In this document: piece after piece, positions 20,506-31,776 of the stretch
Numbering within the stretch: position 1 is the first letter of the stretch
Layout of the letters: every line of letters starts with the position of its first letter
Assembly (NCBI GenBank): GCA_025201375.1
Contig: JAIWZP010000027.1
Span: 1 to 64,000, forward strand
Length of the DNA: 64,000 bases
Source: Gongronella butleri
Lineage: Eukaryota; Mucoromycota; Mucoromycetes; Mucorales; Cunninghamellaceae
Direction of reading: 5' to 3'
Made by a program: the position numbers and the translations under genes
The notes under the pieces: generated by a model
The model's database searches: none
What the model saw: the letters and a program-made list of their open reading frames with translations, nothing else
What the model was told of the DNA's origin: nothing

Positions 20506-22408
20506 ATGTCCATTCGGTACCTATCGAGTGGTCAGTCTGTGTGTGGGGTGCCTACACCTTCGTCGTCGTCGTCGACGACATCGAATGGGGCTAGTGGCGG
20601 TGCAATGTCGTCGCATGTGCCGTCGGAGGACGAGCTGCCGAGCTACATGGACACATTGAGTCTGCGGCACCAGCGTCTATCGGATGCGCAGCACGTGGAG
20701 CGTGCAGTGGCCGATTTTTGTGCGGTTTCATTTTTGCTTGTGGAGCTTGATCTGTCGCGCAATTTGCTTGTGGATCTTCCTGCGAGTCTTGCGCCGTCGC
20801 TGGCGACACTGCGTCATTTGAACCTGGCGTGCAATCGTCTGGAGCGCGTGCCGTTGCTATTGCACCATTTGCCTGCACTGCATCATCTGAATTTATCCGA
20901 GAATCAGCTTTCGCACCTGGATACCGACCTTCCGTTACGACTGCCGCATCTGCGGTCATTGCGCGTGGGTGGAAATCGGCTGACACGGCTGGACGACGCG
21001 TGGGCGCGGAGCTGTGTCGATTTGCAATTGCTGCATGTGGGATCGGAATGCAATGGCAATCGATTGACGTGGCTACCACCGCTGGACACGCTCCCGAAAC
21101 TCACCGACCTGGACGCGTCCAATAACCGGCTCACGCACTTTCCTACAAGGTTGCCGCCGGCGCTCATGCACCTGAAATTGTCCGGCAACCTGTTGACAGA
21201 GATTCCTGCAGATCTCCTCGTCCACGCGCCACGACTGCTCACCATCGATCTCGACGCCAATCGCCTTTCCGCGCTCCCCGCCTTGTTTATACGCCCCTCC
21301 GTGGCCGTGGCTCCCACCAATGGCCCCATCTTGGATACCCTGAACGTGTGCAACAACCAAATCCACCTTGTGCCCACGTCCATCCTGCACAATTGCCGCC
21401 ACCTCTTGCTCAATGGCAATCCTGCGCTTCAGTATCACCGCCGCTCCGTGTCCGCCGTCGCCAAGGCCGTGCGCACATGGGCAGATCGCGCCATTGTCGT
21501 CCAGACCCCCCATGACGCCATGTATCTCGACCAATGCCTTCAAAACACCGTGGAAAATGACGCGACAGGCATCCCCTCGCCACCGCACGCAGATGATATA
21601 CTTGCTCGTTTTGATTCAGAGGAAAAAGGTTTGAAAACAAACTGAGGAATGGAAGAAAATGGAAGAAAATAGGGGCGAAAATGGAGAAAAATGAAGCATT
21701 GATTCTGTTTTTCCCCTTTTAATAGATGAGGACCCGGAAGAGGACGAAAAGAGGCCGCGTGTGTTGCGTAGTGCGATAACCGCGTCGTGGGTGCCGTCTT
21801 TACGCGAATTGACGATGCGAGCGCTTGTTAAAGGGCAACAAGATGATGGCAACGAGGCCTCTTGGCATTTACCGCGGATGCTCGTGGACGACATGCAAGG
21901 GCATCTTGCGTGCGACGCGTGTGGGACGCTATGTGTGGGCGAATGGCTCGCGTGTATACATGTGCGGTCATCGCAAATGTATCCGTTGGTCGTGTGCAAG
22001 CTCGCGCTTTGTTCTGTACATTGCTGGCGCGCCCACGAGGAAGAAACAGAGGGAAATGCAGTTGCAGTTGCTATTGCTTCTGCTGTCGGTGCCATTGACA
22101 CGACCACCACCATGTCCAATATGCTTCCGCCACGGCCGCCACACAATCTGCCGCCCATTGGCGCGTTTGAACCGCTGCCCACACCCACCACGTCCGCACG
22201 TCGACGTGGACGCCGCCACGCGCCTAATCAGACAACTTCCACGACCACCACCGACGCCGACACGTCATCCACAACCACCACCGCGTCAAACACAGGCGCC
22301 CAAGATACCAATGCCACTCCCTCGTTCATGCCATTGCCATTTGAATGGATCGTTGCCGCCGCAGACGCGTCTGCTCAGCAACAGCAACACGATCAGTCTC
22401 TGCAATAG
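20506..22408 (+). CDS. Leucine-rich repeat protein with a cysteine-rich C-terminal part
   Basis: Exons are 20506..21628 and 21726..22408 (phase 1 junction), giving 601 residues. Residues 1-50 are serine-rich. From about 80 to 335 there are about nine LRRs of the LxxLxLxxNxLxxLP type (LVELDLSRNLLVDLP, LRHLNLACNRLERVP, LTDLDASNNRLTHFP, LMHLKLSGNLLTEIP). After an acidic linker (EEKDEDPEEDEKRP) that spans the intron, a second conserved-looking part has ACDACGTLCVGEWLACIH and VVCKLALCSVHCW, a cysteine arrangement that could bind zinc. The C-terminus is threonine-, serine- and proline-rich. LRR proteins act as binding scaffolds; the partner is not evident. There is no signal peptide or membrane segment, so it is probably intracellular. 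The start is the ATG after a long pyrimidine tract. Confidence 0.8.
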
Positions 22409-23393
22409 CCCAATCCCTTTTTTTTTTTTGGTCGTGGATTCCCTATTTTATACTCTCTTTAATTTTAATGCATAAAATCTGTGGCCAATGCACCTGGTCA
22501 ATGATTTTGTCAGAGTCAAACATACCGCACCGCGATCGAATGCATCGGTGGCCTACGCGTTAAGATCATTGAAAATAGAGAAAGAGTGAGAAAACGTGAG
22601 TTTTCGCTTCGTCCATCGCTATTTCTCCTTTTTTGTTTTTGGACGCGGGATGGATAGGCTGTGCGCCAATGGAGGGTTGCCATGAGCTGCAATTGTCATC
22701 AAGGGAATAAAGGGAAAAATGTGGGTAGGGTAAACTGACCATGCAAGGAAGAACTTTGTCCATTGCTGGTGTGAGATGAGCCCTAGCCTGGCAATTTTGT
22801 TTTTGCTTTTGTGGCCATTGGCAACTTTTTTCCACAATGGGAGGGGCGCAACATGCCCATTGGCCTGGCGCACGGCCCCTTCCCGAGGAGACAAAAGCGA
22901 GTAAAAATAAAAAAAATTGTGGGGGAGCGCTTTACCTCCATACAAAGTGGCCCTTGCTTTGCAGGAGGGTTTAACGGCCTCGACCAACAGCTGTTCTCTG
23001 TTCGTGCGTGCAAGCCGACGCGTCGCCCTGGGGGGAAAAAGCACCCTTTCTTCTCCAAAAACGAGAAAAACGAGGCAAAAAGGCGACGCGTCCATGCGGA
23101 ACAAATAAAATGACACAGCAAATGGCAGCCCCAAGACACCAGACCTATCCATACCCGTCTTTTGTCCCGTGCTTTACCTGATGAAGAGCGTCAAAACCAA
23201 CAAAAAAACAAGAAAAATAAGAAAAACAGAGGGGAAAAACGATCACCGAGGCGGAATTCATCTTTTTATCCAAAAGCGGGGTTTGTCGGGCTGGAAAACA
23301 GAGATTTCAACTTGGGTTCGCCAGGCATAGCTGTCCAAAGAAGCTCTTTTTCGCTACTTTCATTCTCTTTTAGCACTTTTTCGCGTTTCCACT
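22409..23393. other. Intergenic, no supportable gene
   Basis: This is the 3' flank of the LRR gene and the upstream region of the cyclophilin gene. A minus-strand stretch at 22940-23150 has splice-like sites and two GACGCGTC palindromes. The frames are broken and no family is recognised. Confidence 0.4.
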
Positions 23394-24274
23394 ATGGTAA
23401 GTCGCCGTGGGTCGTGTTAAAACACGTCCAGACTGACATGCTATTGCTTCTTTTCTTGTACAGTCTGTGACGTTGCACACCGATCTGGGGGATCTGAAGA
23501 TTGAAGTGTTTTGCGAGGCGGTGCCGTCGACGGCCGAGGTAAAAAAGAAAAAAAAAAGGAAGCAAAAAGCGAAGCAAGAGCCACAAGGCGACTTACGCAC
23601 CAAGCAACGCACCCTGTAGAACTTTTTGGCGTTGTGCGCGAGCGGGTATTACGACAATTGCCTGTTGCACCGCAACATCAAGGGCTTCATGGTGCAAATG
23701 GGCGATCCCACCGGCACAGGCAAGGGCGGCAATTCCATCTGGGGCCACAAATTCAACGACGAGATCCGATCCACGCTCAAGGTAAAAGCCATTGGATGGA
23801 GGATGGGGCGCCGTGGAAGGAGGGGGGATGTTTTTGCTCATCTTTTTATTTTAACAGCACAATGCGCGCGGCATCGTGTCGATGGCCAATTCCGGCCCAA
23901 ACACCAACGGCTCGCAATTCTTCATCACGTACGCAAAGCACCCGCATCTTGACACGAAATACACCGTCTTTGGCAAGTAAGTCACGCTGCAAACAGAGAA
24001 AAACGCGAACATCGGGGCCCGTGCACGCCGCGACGTGTTTTGACGCGTTTTGACGTGAACACGACGCGGCATGATGGAAAAGGGAGAGCTCTATGGAAGC
24101 TAAAAGTCCTTTTTTTTTGCTTTCCTTCTTCTCCACAGGGTCATTGACGGCGAAGATACCACGCTGGATGCGATTGAAAAGGTGCCTGTTGACGACAAGA
24201 ACCGGCCAATCCAGGAAATCCGCATCCGCAAAGTCACAATCCACGCCAATCCGATTGCCGAGAAAGACGTGTAG
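23394..24274 (+). CDS. PPIL3: Cyclophilin-type peptidyl-prolyl isomerase, PPIL3 type
   Basis: Catalyses cis-trans isomerisation of proline peptide bonds; PPIL3 is a spliceosome-associated nuclear cyclophilin. Five exons: 23394..23396 (only the ATG), 23464..23538, 23620..23781, 23858..23976 and 24139..24274, giving 164 residues against about 161 in animal PPIL3. The chain starts [20 protein letters not shown] and carries [32 protein letters not shown] (with the catalytic arginine), [15 protein letters not shown] and the end ITIHANP-like [10 protein letters not shown]. The tryptophan that confers cyclosporin binding in CypA is histidine here (KHPHLD), as in the PPIL3 subgroup. A first exon consisting of the start codon alone is notable. 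Identity is secure. Confidence 0.95.
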
Positions 24275-24759
24275 AGCATGTACAAAATTAAAACAACAAA
24301 CAAAGCGTTTTCAGTGCTAAAAGTGTGCCCTTCGCGTCGTATTATATCAAAAGCGCGTCGACAGAGGAAAGATCATAGGCAGGGTGCAGTGTCAAGGCCC
24401 AGCAGGGTGCTGATTTATATTGGCTCACAGTTGTGTGATCCATGGAAATGGCAAAAATTGATAAAATTGAGGTTCTTCAATGTGAAATGCTTCAATTGTC
24501 GTGAAATTTTGGGAAACAGAAAGGCCGAGCGGTCGAGGCACACGAAGAATGTTGATCTGAAATGGCAGGCACGTTGGATCAACGTGGGATGCACGAAAAT
24601 GGGAAAAATGAGATAAATCGGATGCCATTTTTCGTGTCAATTTCGAGAGATGCATGCTTTTTTTTTATTGAGGACGGGGATGGTGCCGATGCGATAAAAT
24701 AATAGTAAAACAAGAGGGATGAGGGATGCAAAAGAGAAAGAAAGAAGAAAAAGAAGGGA
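24275..24759. other. Short gap between convergent genes
   Basis: 3' flanks of the cyclophilin and URB2 genes. A GGCCGAGCGGTCGAGGC stretch near 24520-24538 looks like a tRNA D-arm, but no T-arm or acceptor stem follows. Confidence 0.5.
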
Positions 24760-27700
24760 TTATTGGCCTGCGTATTTGTATTGTTCCTTCCATGTGGTGT
24801 AGAAAGCCTTGAATATTTCCTGGCCGGTGGCATTGAGTGCGACGAGGACAAACATGCGATCGTCGGCGTTGCAGAGGTTGAGGAGATCGTGGTATGCAAA
24901 GGATAGAGCCGTTTTGATGGCGGGGATGGTGATGTTCATGACAGGGTCAGCCTGGATGGCAAAGTATTGCAAGAGGAGGAACGGCGCGTGCTTGGACACG
25001 TGGTGGAAGACCAAATCGCTGCGCTTGTCGCCCGTCACCTTGGATGTGAGCTCGCTGATCATGCGTGCGTACCGTTCAGCGCAAGAAACATCCAACGGTG
25101 CAAACGACTGGTACACATTAGCGCGTTGCTCGCCCTGCGCCATCGCCATGGTCTTGCGCTTCTTCTTTTTGGCTACGGGGTTGCCGGCAAGGCTGCGCAT
25201 GTTGCTATTGTTGCTGTTGTTGCTGCTGACAAGCGACAATGGTGCCGATTTGAAGCATTGCAGCATGGTATCGAGCATCGCCACAAAGGCGCCCACCGTA
25301 TCGGACAGTGGATCGCGGTGCAGACGCGCAAGATTCGCCAGGATCACAGCCACCTTTTTGAATTGCTCATTCGCACGCGCAAACGTCAGCTCACGCGTCA
25401 ATTCGTCCATGGTCACAGGGAAAAGCACCTGCAGCAGGCACGACAGAATCGTCGACACGTCAAACGACTGGAATTCAAACGCCTATTCTCAAAAAAAAAA
25501 AAAGGGAATGAGAGGGCTTTTTTTTTTCTACTTTACTTTTTTTTCTTCTTTTTGTCCTCTTTTTTTTCAAAAAAAATCCAGTATACCTTATCGCCAGAAA
25601 TATGGTGCAGGACATCCAGGACATTGTCGACAAGGTGGACACGCGTGGCATTGCCGACGATGGCGGCCAGCTTGGTAATGCACGTCGAGAGGAACGGACG
25701 AAGTGCCTGTTTTTGACCGTCGGAGGTGCTTGTGATGAGCAACGTGAGCATTGTGAGCAACACATCGTGTTGGCGGCATTGATCGGGCGTCGTGGCCTTT
25801 TCGTCGGCGTTTTGCGTCTTTTGAACAAAAGCATTGAGCAGTACGAGCAGCTGGTCGTGGGGCAATGCGCGAATCCAGTCGGTCACATGGCGCGCAAGCG
25901 TTGTCATGATCATCTCTTGGCCATTCGGGGTGTACACGAGCGTGTACACCGTCCAATACAGCTCAAAGAGCTGCAACGTGCTCGCCTCTTGTCGTTGCGA
26001 CAAAAGTGTGCTTGTCGATGCCGACATGAACGCGCCCGTCGCCTCCAGCGCCGCTGCATGCTCGTTTTGCGCAAGTTGCGCAGGCAGCCACGCCACAAAA
26101 GGCACCATCAGCGATTGCGACGCCTCGGAGAGACGCTGCACGTCAAGATCTAAAAAATAGGAGCAAGGATGAGTGCGACGCGTCTTTTTCGCATGAATCA
26201 TGCAGCCCAAAAAGGAAAATGGCCCGAATTGGCTCAATTTTTTTCCATTTTTTCCCCTTGTCTTATGTTATACCTTTGTTCTGTGTCTTTAGACAGCGTG
26301 CGTATTCCTGGACGAGTGTGACACCACGAAGGCAGAGCGCGAGATAGCCAACATCGGCTTGCGACCACGTGTCGTTGGCGCCCAGACGCGTCTCAGCATG
26401 GGCAATCTGGTCGCAAAGGTACGCGGCGAGCGTCTGGACACCCGCGTACGTGCCAAAGATGGACGCGTCGTCTTGGACCCTACAAAAAACGATTTGTGAG
26501 TGGTCTGGCACGCATTTGCAGCCAAACAAACGTGATTTGCTTACTTTTTGAGAATGGCTGGCAGGAATTGGTTGACACTCTTGAGCAAATTGAGTGTCCA
26601 GGTGAGTGTCTCGGGGGTTTCAAAGGACGCGAGACGTTGCGCGACAGTCTGTTGCAGGTAAGTGGCCGTCGACGCGTCGATGTTCTTGCCGCCGGCCACC
26701 GACAGAATAGCACTATATAAAACAAAGATGGAGTCAAGTCGGGCGCGTCGCGTCGCGTCATGAATTTGTCTTACGCAAGCACCTTGGCGTCGATTTCGGC
26801 AGTGACATTGACCCAGGCATCGACATCCTGCGACACAGCTGCCAGAGAGGCGCTGTTTCGCCATTGGTCGACGGACGCCACGAACCACTGCAGAAGCGTG
26901 GGGTTGGCATTCTAAAAAAAAAGGGGGGGCATGCGCGGTGTGAGGATTCTTTTTTTTCCCTTTTTTCCCTTTTTCCCGTTTTTACCAAGACACCAATGGA
27001 TCCGATGGTGTTCATGAAGCGCAGATAAAAGGTACGGCACGAGAGCGAGCAGCGGAGCGTAGCTGGGGTGGCGTTGGCAAAGGTGAGCAGCCAAGCATCG
27101 ACGAGGAACAAGATCCAGAGCAAATGCGCACGCTGCGCCTTGCGATAGTACTCGACAGGGAAGATCAGCAGCACGTCGACGTAGTGGGCCAGCTTGGCGG
27201 CAAGCGTGGCGATTGCTGAGGCGGGCATGCCGGCGTCCATTGTGGGTGTCGACAGCGACGCCACCAAAAAGTCGGCCAGCGGACCAATGGTGTCCTTTGC
27301 AATGGCAAATGGCTGGGACAAGTCCAGCTTGGCAATGCTGCTGGTGATCAAATTGTCGTGCTCGGCACTCGATGGCGTCTTGAACAGGTCCACCATCCCA
27401 TACAACAGCACAGACACGCTATGGTCTAAAAAAAAAAAAAAAAAAAAGGATAGAAAAAAAAGAAAAAACGAGTCAAAATAAGCCCATTGACCAGCCTTGC
27501 TTTTCACAAAAAAATAAATCATTACCATGGAAGCACTTGGCTTCGTAGAAATTGGCGGAGCGCAACAGCGTAAGGTTAAGCTGGCGACAACTGACCATGG
27601 CGCCATTGGCCATGCTATTGTCATTGTCTCCGGCCGTGAGCAAGATATTGGCGATAAACTTTTTGGCGCGCTGATCATCCTGGATCACACCACTATCAAA

Positions 27701-30209
27701 ACAAGCAGCAAAAATGAAGAACAAAAATGAGAAAACCAGATTAAACACAAAGAGCCCCATTTTTGTCATTTTCTTTTCATTTTTACCAGATGGTGTCGAA
27801 CCATTCATCGAGCATGAGCTTCCACAGGGCAAGCTTTGTGTGTTCCATGGTCGTGATGGACTCTAATTGGCCGTCCCATTGCGCTTGCTGCCAGCCGTCC
27901 TGCAGCACAAAGTCCAACACGGGCGCCACCAGCGCCATGTTGCCCTCCAACGCGCGTCCGTGGCCCAATTCAAACGCCGAGTAATACAAATGCTGGAATA
28001 ATGCATTGGCCTGCAAATCATCAAAAAAAAAAGGAGGGTGTGAGATGGCAGTATATTTTTTTGGCCATTTTCTTACACAGTGGATCAAAAATAGGCGTGA
28101 TGTGGGCGTGTTTTCGTGTGTTGCCTGCTGGAAGAGGCGTGTCCATGTGGCGGCAAGGGCATTGCGAGCGGCGGTGTCCAATTTCAGCCAGTACACATCG
28201 TAAAAGGCATTGGCCAGGGCAAAATGGACCTGAAGAGCCGGCAGCGCGTGCGTAGCAACGTCCGAGACATGCGTCATGCTGGGCTGCAACAGACGCTCAA
28301 AAAGCGCGACGGACGACCGCTCAAACCATTGGCGTTGATGAAAACCCAGGCGCAGCGCCGCCACGAAATGCACCGTGTACGCAGATACGAGCAGCATCGT
28401 TGTCGTATGCTGTCCGGCGTCGTGTGCCTTTGTCAGCGCAGCTGCCAATCGATCAAACAACATCGCCATCTGCGGCCCAGGCACGTGCTTCGTTGCCACC
28501 GTGGCAAATCTAGTCAAAAAAATGAGAAGAAAATGAGCCCGTTTTTCCTGGGGGGGGTTTCCTTCTATTTTTTACAGTTGCAGGAAGCGCTTTGAGAAGA
28601 GGGGCTTTTGAAGCATTTGATGACCGTCATCCATTTTGATATGGTCGAGTGTGCTGAGGAGTTCGTCGATGAATGCGTCCATTTGGCGTGCAGCGGCATA
28701 CAATTCGAGGACGGTGGCGGCCAATGCGAATGCCGCGTCGTGGGCATTGTTGTTGGGTGCGGGGTTGAGGAGGACGGGCCAGATGGATGGCATTTGCGGC
28801 TCGACGAGGGTCATGTCCATCTGCATGAAGGAATTGAGCGCAGTAAGGACGTGTGCCTGGTGTTCGGGTGCGTCCAATTGCTGCGTGAGCGCGTTCACAA
28901 GAAGTTCGAGGCACGCGTGCTGCTGCTGCTTGATCTCGTCGTTGCGCGTCGCCGCGTAAATGCCCCAATGCAGCAATTCCTGCAATAATTGCGCGTGCGT
29001 CGCCAAATACGTATCTACATCTGCCGCCTGCATCTTGTCCAGCAACTTGACGCTGTGCACATAGAAACCAAACTCGACGCGGCGCTCCACATCTTGTGCA
29101 GGCGCATCCATGTGCCCGTGACGCAGCACACGCGACGCACGCACGAATTCAGACAATAAAATGGGCAACATGGCCGCCGCATCCAATTTGGCCTCCATAT
29201 CGCCGTCTAGCAGGCTGGCGCACTCGGCAAACAGCCTGGACACGTAGCTGGAAGTCGTCTTTTGATCAATGGCATCCGATTCGAGCAGCAGCGAGTTGTA
29301 CTCAAAGATCGAGTCTCGATGAAACAGGATTTGCGCCGTGGTGGACACCAAAAGAGGCACGACTGCCGACTTGGGCTGCAACGCGATCAATTGCCGGTGA
29401 ATCCGCGCGATGACCGGCCAGAATTTGGTGACAAACGTGGTATACATCTTTTTGAAAGAAAGAAAGAAAGAAAGAAAAAAAAAAACGTCAAACGCGCCTC
29501 ATTCACGGTCCAATTCGCTCCCAATTCTTTCCTTTTTTTTTTTTTTTTTTTTTTTTACCTTTTTCCGCGAAGCGGATTGAGTGGTGAGATAGGCATATTG
29601 AGGAAGGATGGTCTCTGCGAGCTGGATGAGCGTGTCGAGGGCATCTGTTTGATCATTGAGGTTGATTTGTTGCTTGATGGCTGCGAGCAATGGGTCGACA
29701 ATGGCGGTGATCTGGTCGAGCGATGGGCGGAACACATGGCGGCACGAAGTAGAAAGCAAGGCGCGCATGCACTGGGTAACATCGCGTAGCAATTCGGCAC
29801 GCGCACCGCTCAATTCAGGAAGCGCATACACATTATGCAGCAACGTGCCCACGGCCACGGCCAAAGGCAAGCGGATCGACGGCACTTGTGCCTTTTGTTG
29901 TTCAAAGTGACCGAGCAGCCGCACAAGAAGGTGCCAATACGCGTGCTGGTACAGCGCACAATCGTCGATCCTTGCAAAATAACAAAAACCTGGTAAATGA
30001 AAACGATCGGTCTCGTTTTAGGAGGCTTACTTTTTCAGATTTGGCTTTGCAAGCGCCATGGTGAGCCAATCGAACAAAAAGTCGGGCTTGTTGGGGAAAA
30101 AGAGGTGCGTGTCGTCCCAAAGTCGCGTCGCAAGCTGCACACGCTCGTCAGAACAAAGGCCAGTGCCCTTGATCGCCTTGGCAAGCTTCTCAGACGTCCA
30201 TTCGTTCAT
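24760..30209 (-). CDS. URB2: URB2/Npa2-like 60S ribosome biogenesis protein
   Basis: Nucleolar protein needed for early steps of 60S subunit maturation. Twelve exons: 30209..30031, 29970..29559, 29447..28576, 28509..28077, 28010..27787, 27692..27526, 27425..26986, 26911..26775, 26712..26545, 26479..26274, 26149..25587 and 25482..24760, giving 1,507 residues. All junctions keep frame. The chain is an all-helical, HEAT-like solenoid with poor overall conservation. The identification rests on the C-terminal 200 residues, which have the Urb2/Npa2 pattern ending YHDLLNLCNADDRMFVLVALN and ATGQEIFKAFYTTWKEQYKY. A basic patch (KKKKRKTM) in the last exon may be a nuclear or nucleolar signal. It diverges from PTPA with 93 bp between start codons. 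Internal exon borders in the least conserved part are plausible but unproven. Confidence 0.82.
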
Positions 30210-30302
30210 GACAGTAAAAAGGAAAGAAGAGGCAAAAAAAAAAAAAAAAAAAAAAAGAGCGGACTTTTTTCTTTTCTTCTCCACTTTTTATCCTTTTTTT
30301 TC
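30210..30302. promoter_or_regulatory. 93-bp divergent intergenic region between URB2 and PTPA
   Basis: The start codons of the minus-strand URB2 gene (30209) and plus-strand PTPA gene (30303) are 93 bp apart. The gap contains a 20-base A-run and a T-rich tract, which would keep nucleosomes off. Both promoters must overlap here. Confidence 0.6.
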
Positions 30303-31631
30303 ATGCCCTATCAAGTCCCCGTCAAACGTATTATCACCAAAGAGCACCTGGACGATTTTTTGCAGAGCCAGGCCTATGACGACTATCTCGGCTATATCCT
30401 GCGTCTTAATGAACACGTCAAAAACGTGAAAATTACGGACCCTATCGACATTTCAAGCGTAAATGGGCCTCCATGAGGCGATTTCGTCAGTCATCCACTC
30501 ACCCGCCCTTTTTTTCCTCCTCCATGTATAGAATGTCCAGGTGATTCTCGACGCGCTCGACACCATAAAGTCGTGGATCGACCTTTTTCCACCTGTCGAG
30601 AATGAAAAATCGCGCTTTGGTAACCCTGCTTTCCGCGACTTTTATGACAAGGTCCAACACGTAAGCAATTTTCGCGTGCCTGTCAACAGGCTTTTTTTTT
30701 TTTTTTTAACGGTGGCAGGCTCACCTCTCTCTCTAGGACGCCAATGACCTGTTTAGCGCCATTGTCCCACACGATGCGCTTCCAGAATTGGCCGCCTACT
30801 TTGGCGAGGCCTTTGGCAATCGCAATCGCATTGACTATGGCACGGGCCATGAGGCCAATTTCATGGCATGGCTGTAAGAAATAGACATTGGAACGCATAC
30901 AGCAATCTAACTTTGGTCTCTAGGCTCTGTCTCGACAAACTGGGCGTTTTGACCGAAAATGATGACAAAGCAGTGGTGCTGCGCGTCTTTGTAAAGTATA
31001 TTGCGCTCATGCGCAAGCTGCAATTCGACTATTGGCTCGAACCTGCTGGATCCCATGGCGTCTGGGGCCTCGACGACTATCATTTCCTCCCCTTTTTATT
31101 CGGCTCCGCCCAATTGCATGGTAAAAAGAGGGCAAAATAACGAGATAAACGACACCGTCGTCCCATTCATCTTGTTTTTTTTTAAAAAAAAAAGATCACA
31201 AATACATTCGGCCGAAATCCATCCACGATCACGACATTGTAAACGAATATGCAAAGGATTACATGTATTTGGCATGCATCCAATTCATCAATGCGGTCAA
31301 GACGAGCGCGTCGCTGCGCTGGCACTCGCCAATGCTGGACGACATCTCGGCGTGCAAGGTGTGGCAAAAGGTGAACCAGGGCATGGTCAAAATGTACAAG
31401 GCTGAGGTCATGGCCAAGCTGCCCATCATGCAGCACTTTTTCTTTGGCTCGCTCATCCATTTCGAGGGCGGCTCCGACAATGCTGCGCACGCCGAGGCCG
31501 ACTGCGGTCATGTCCACACAGACGTCTTTGCCCTGGGCCAGGAACACCCCGATTGCTGCGGCATTCCCATCCCATCCGCCATTGCCGCCACCGCAAAAAC
31601 CAATTCCCCTCGCCCCATTCCTTTCGATTAA
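30303..31631 (+). CDS. Serine/threonine phosphatase 2A activator (PTPA, Rrd family)
   Basis: PTPA loads catalytic metal and activates PP2A, and has proline isomerase-like activity on the phosphatase. Exons are 30303..30458, 30532..30660, 30737..30873, 30924..31120 and 31195..31631, giving 351 residues, the usual family length. The N-terminus [20 protein letters not shown] is typical. [24 protein letters not shown], the signature [20 protein letters not shown] (about residues 185-205) and [21 protein letters not shown] follow in order. The C-terminus is cysteine- and histidine-containing low-complexity sequence. Fungi have Rrd1 and Rrd2; I cannot say which this is. Confidence 0.95.
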
Positions 31632-31776
31632 AAAAAAAAAAAAAAGACCTCTGGACCCGTTGTACATATCATAGCTCACCTTAACATTATTAAAAACTCA
31701 ATTTTGCGCTCTCAATTGGCTATTTTCATGTCAAAATGCTTGTTTATCAATTCTCTAGGAGTCTAATTGGAGTCAT

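Noticed and set aside
22566..23160. A multi-exon gene on the minus strand before the cyclophilin gene
   Set aside because: Splice-like sites exist but the frames are short, low in information and match no family known to me.
24505..24610. tRNA-Leu/Ser-like gene (GGCCGAGCGGTCGAGGC)
   Set aside because: The D-arm-like part is good but the anticodon stem does not pair and no T-arm follows.
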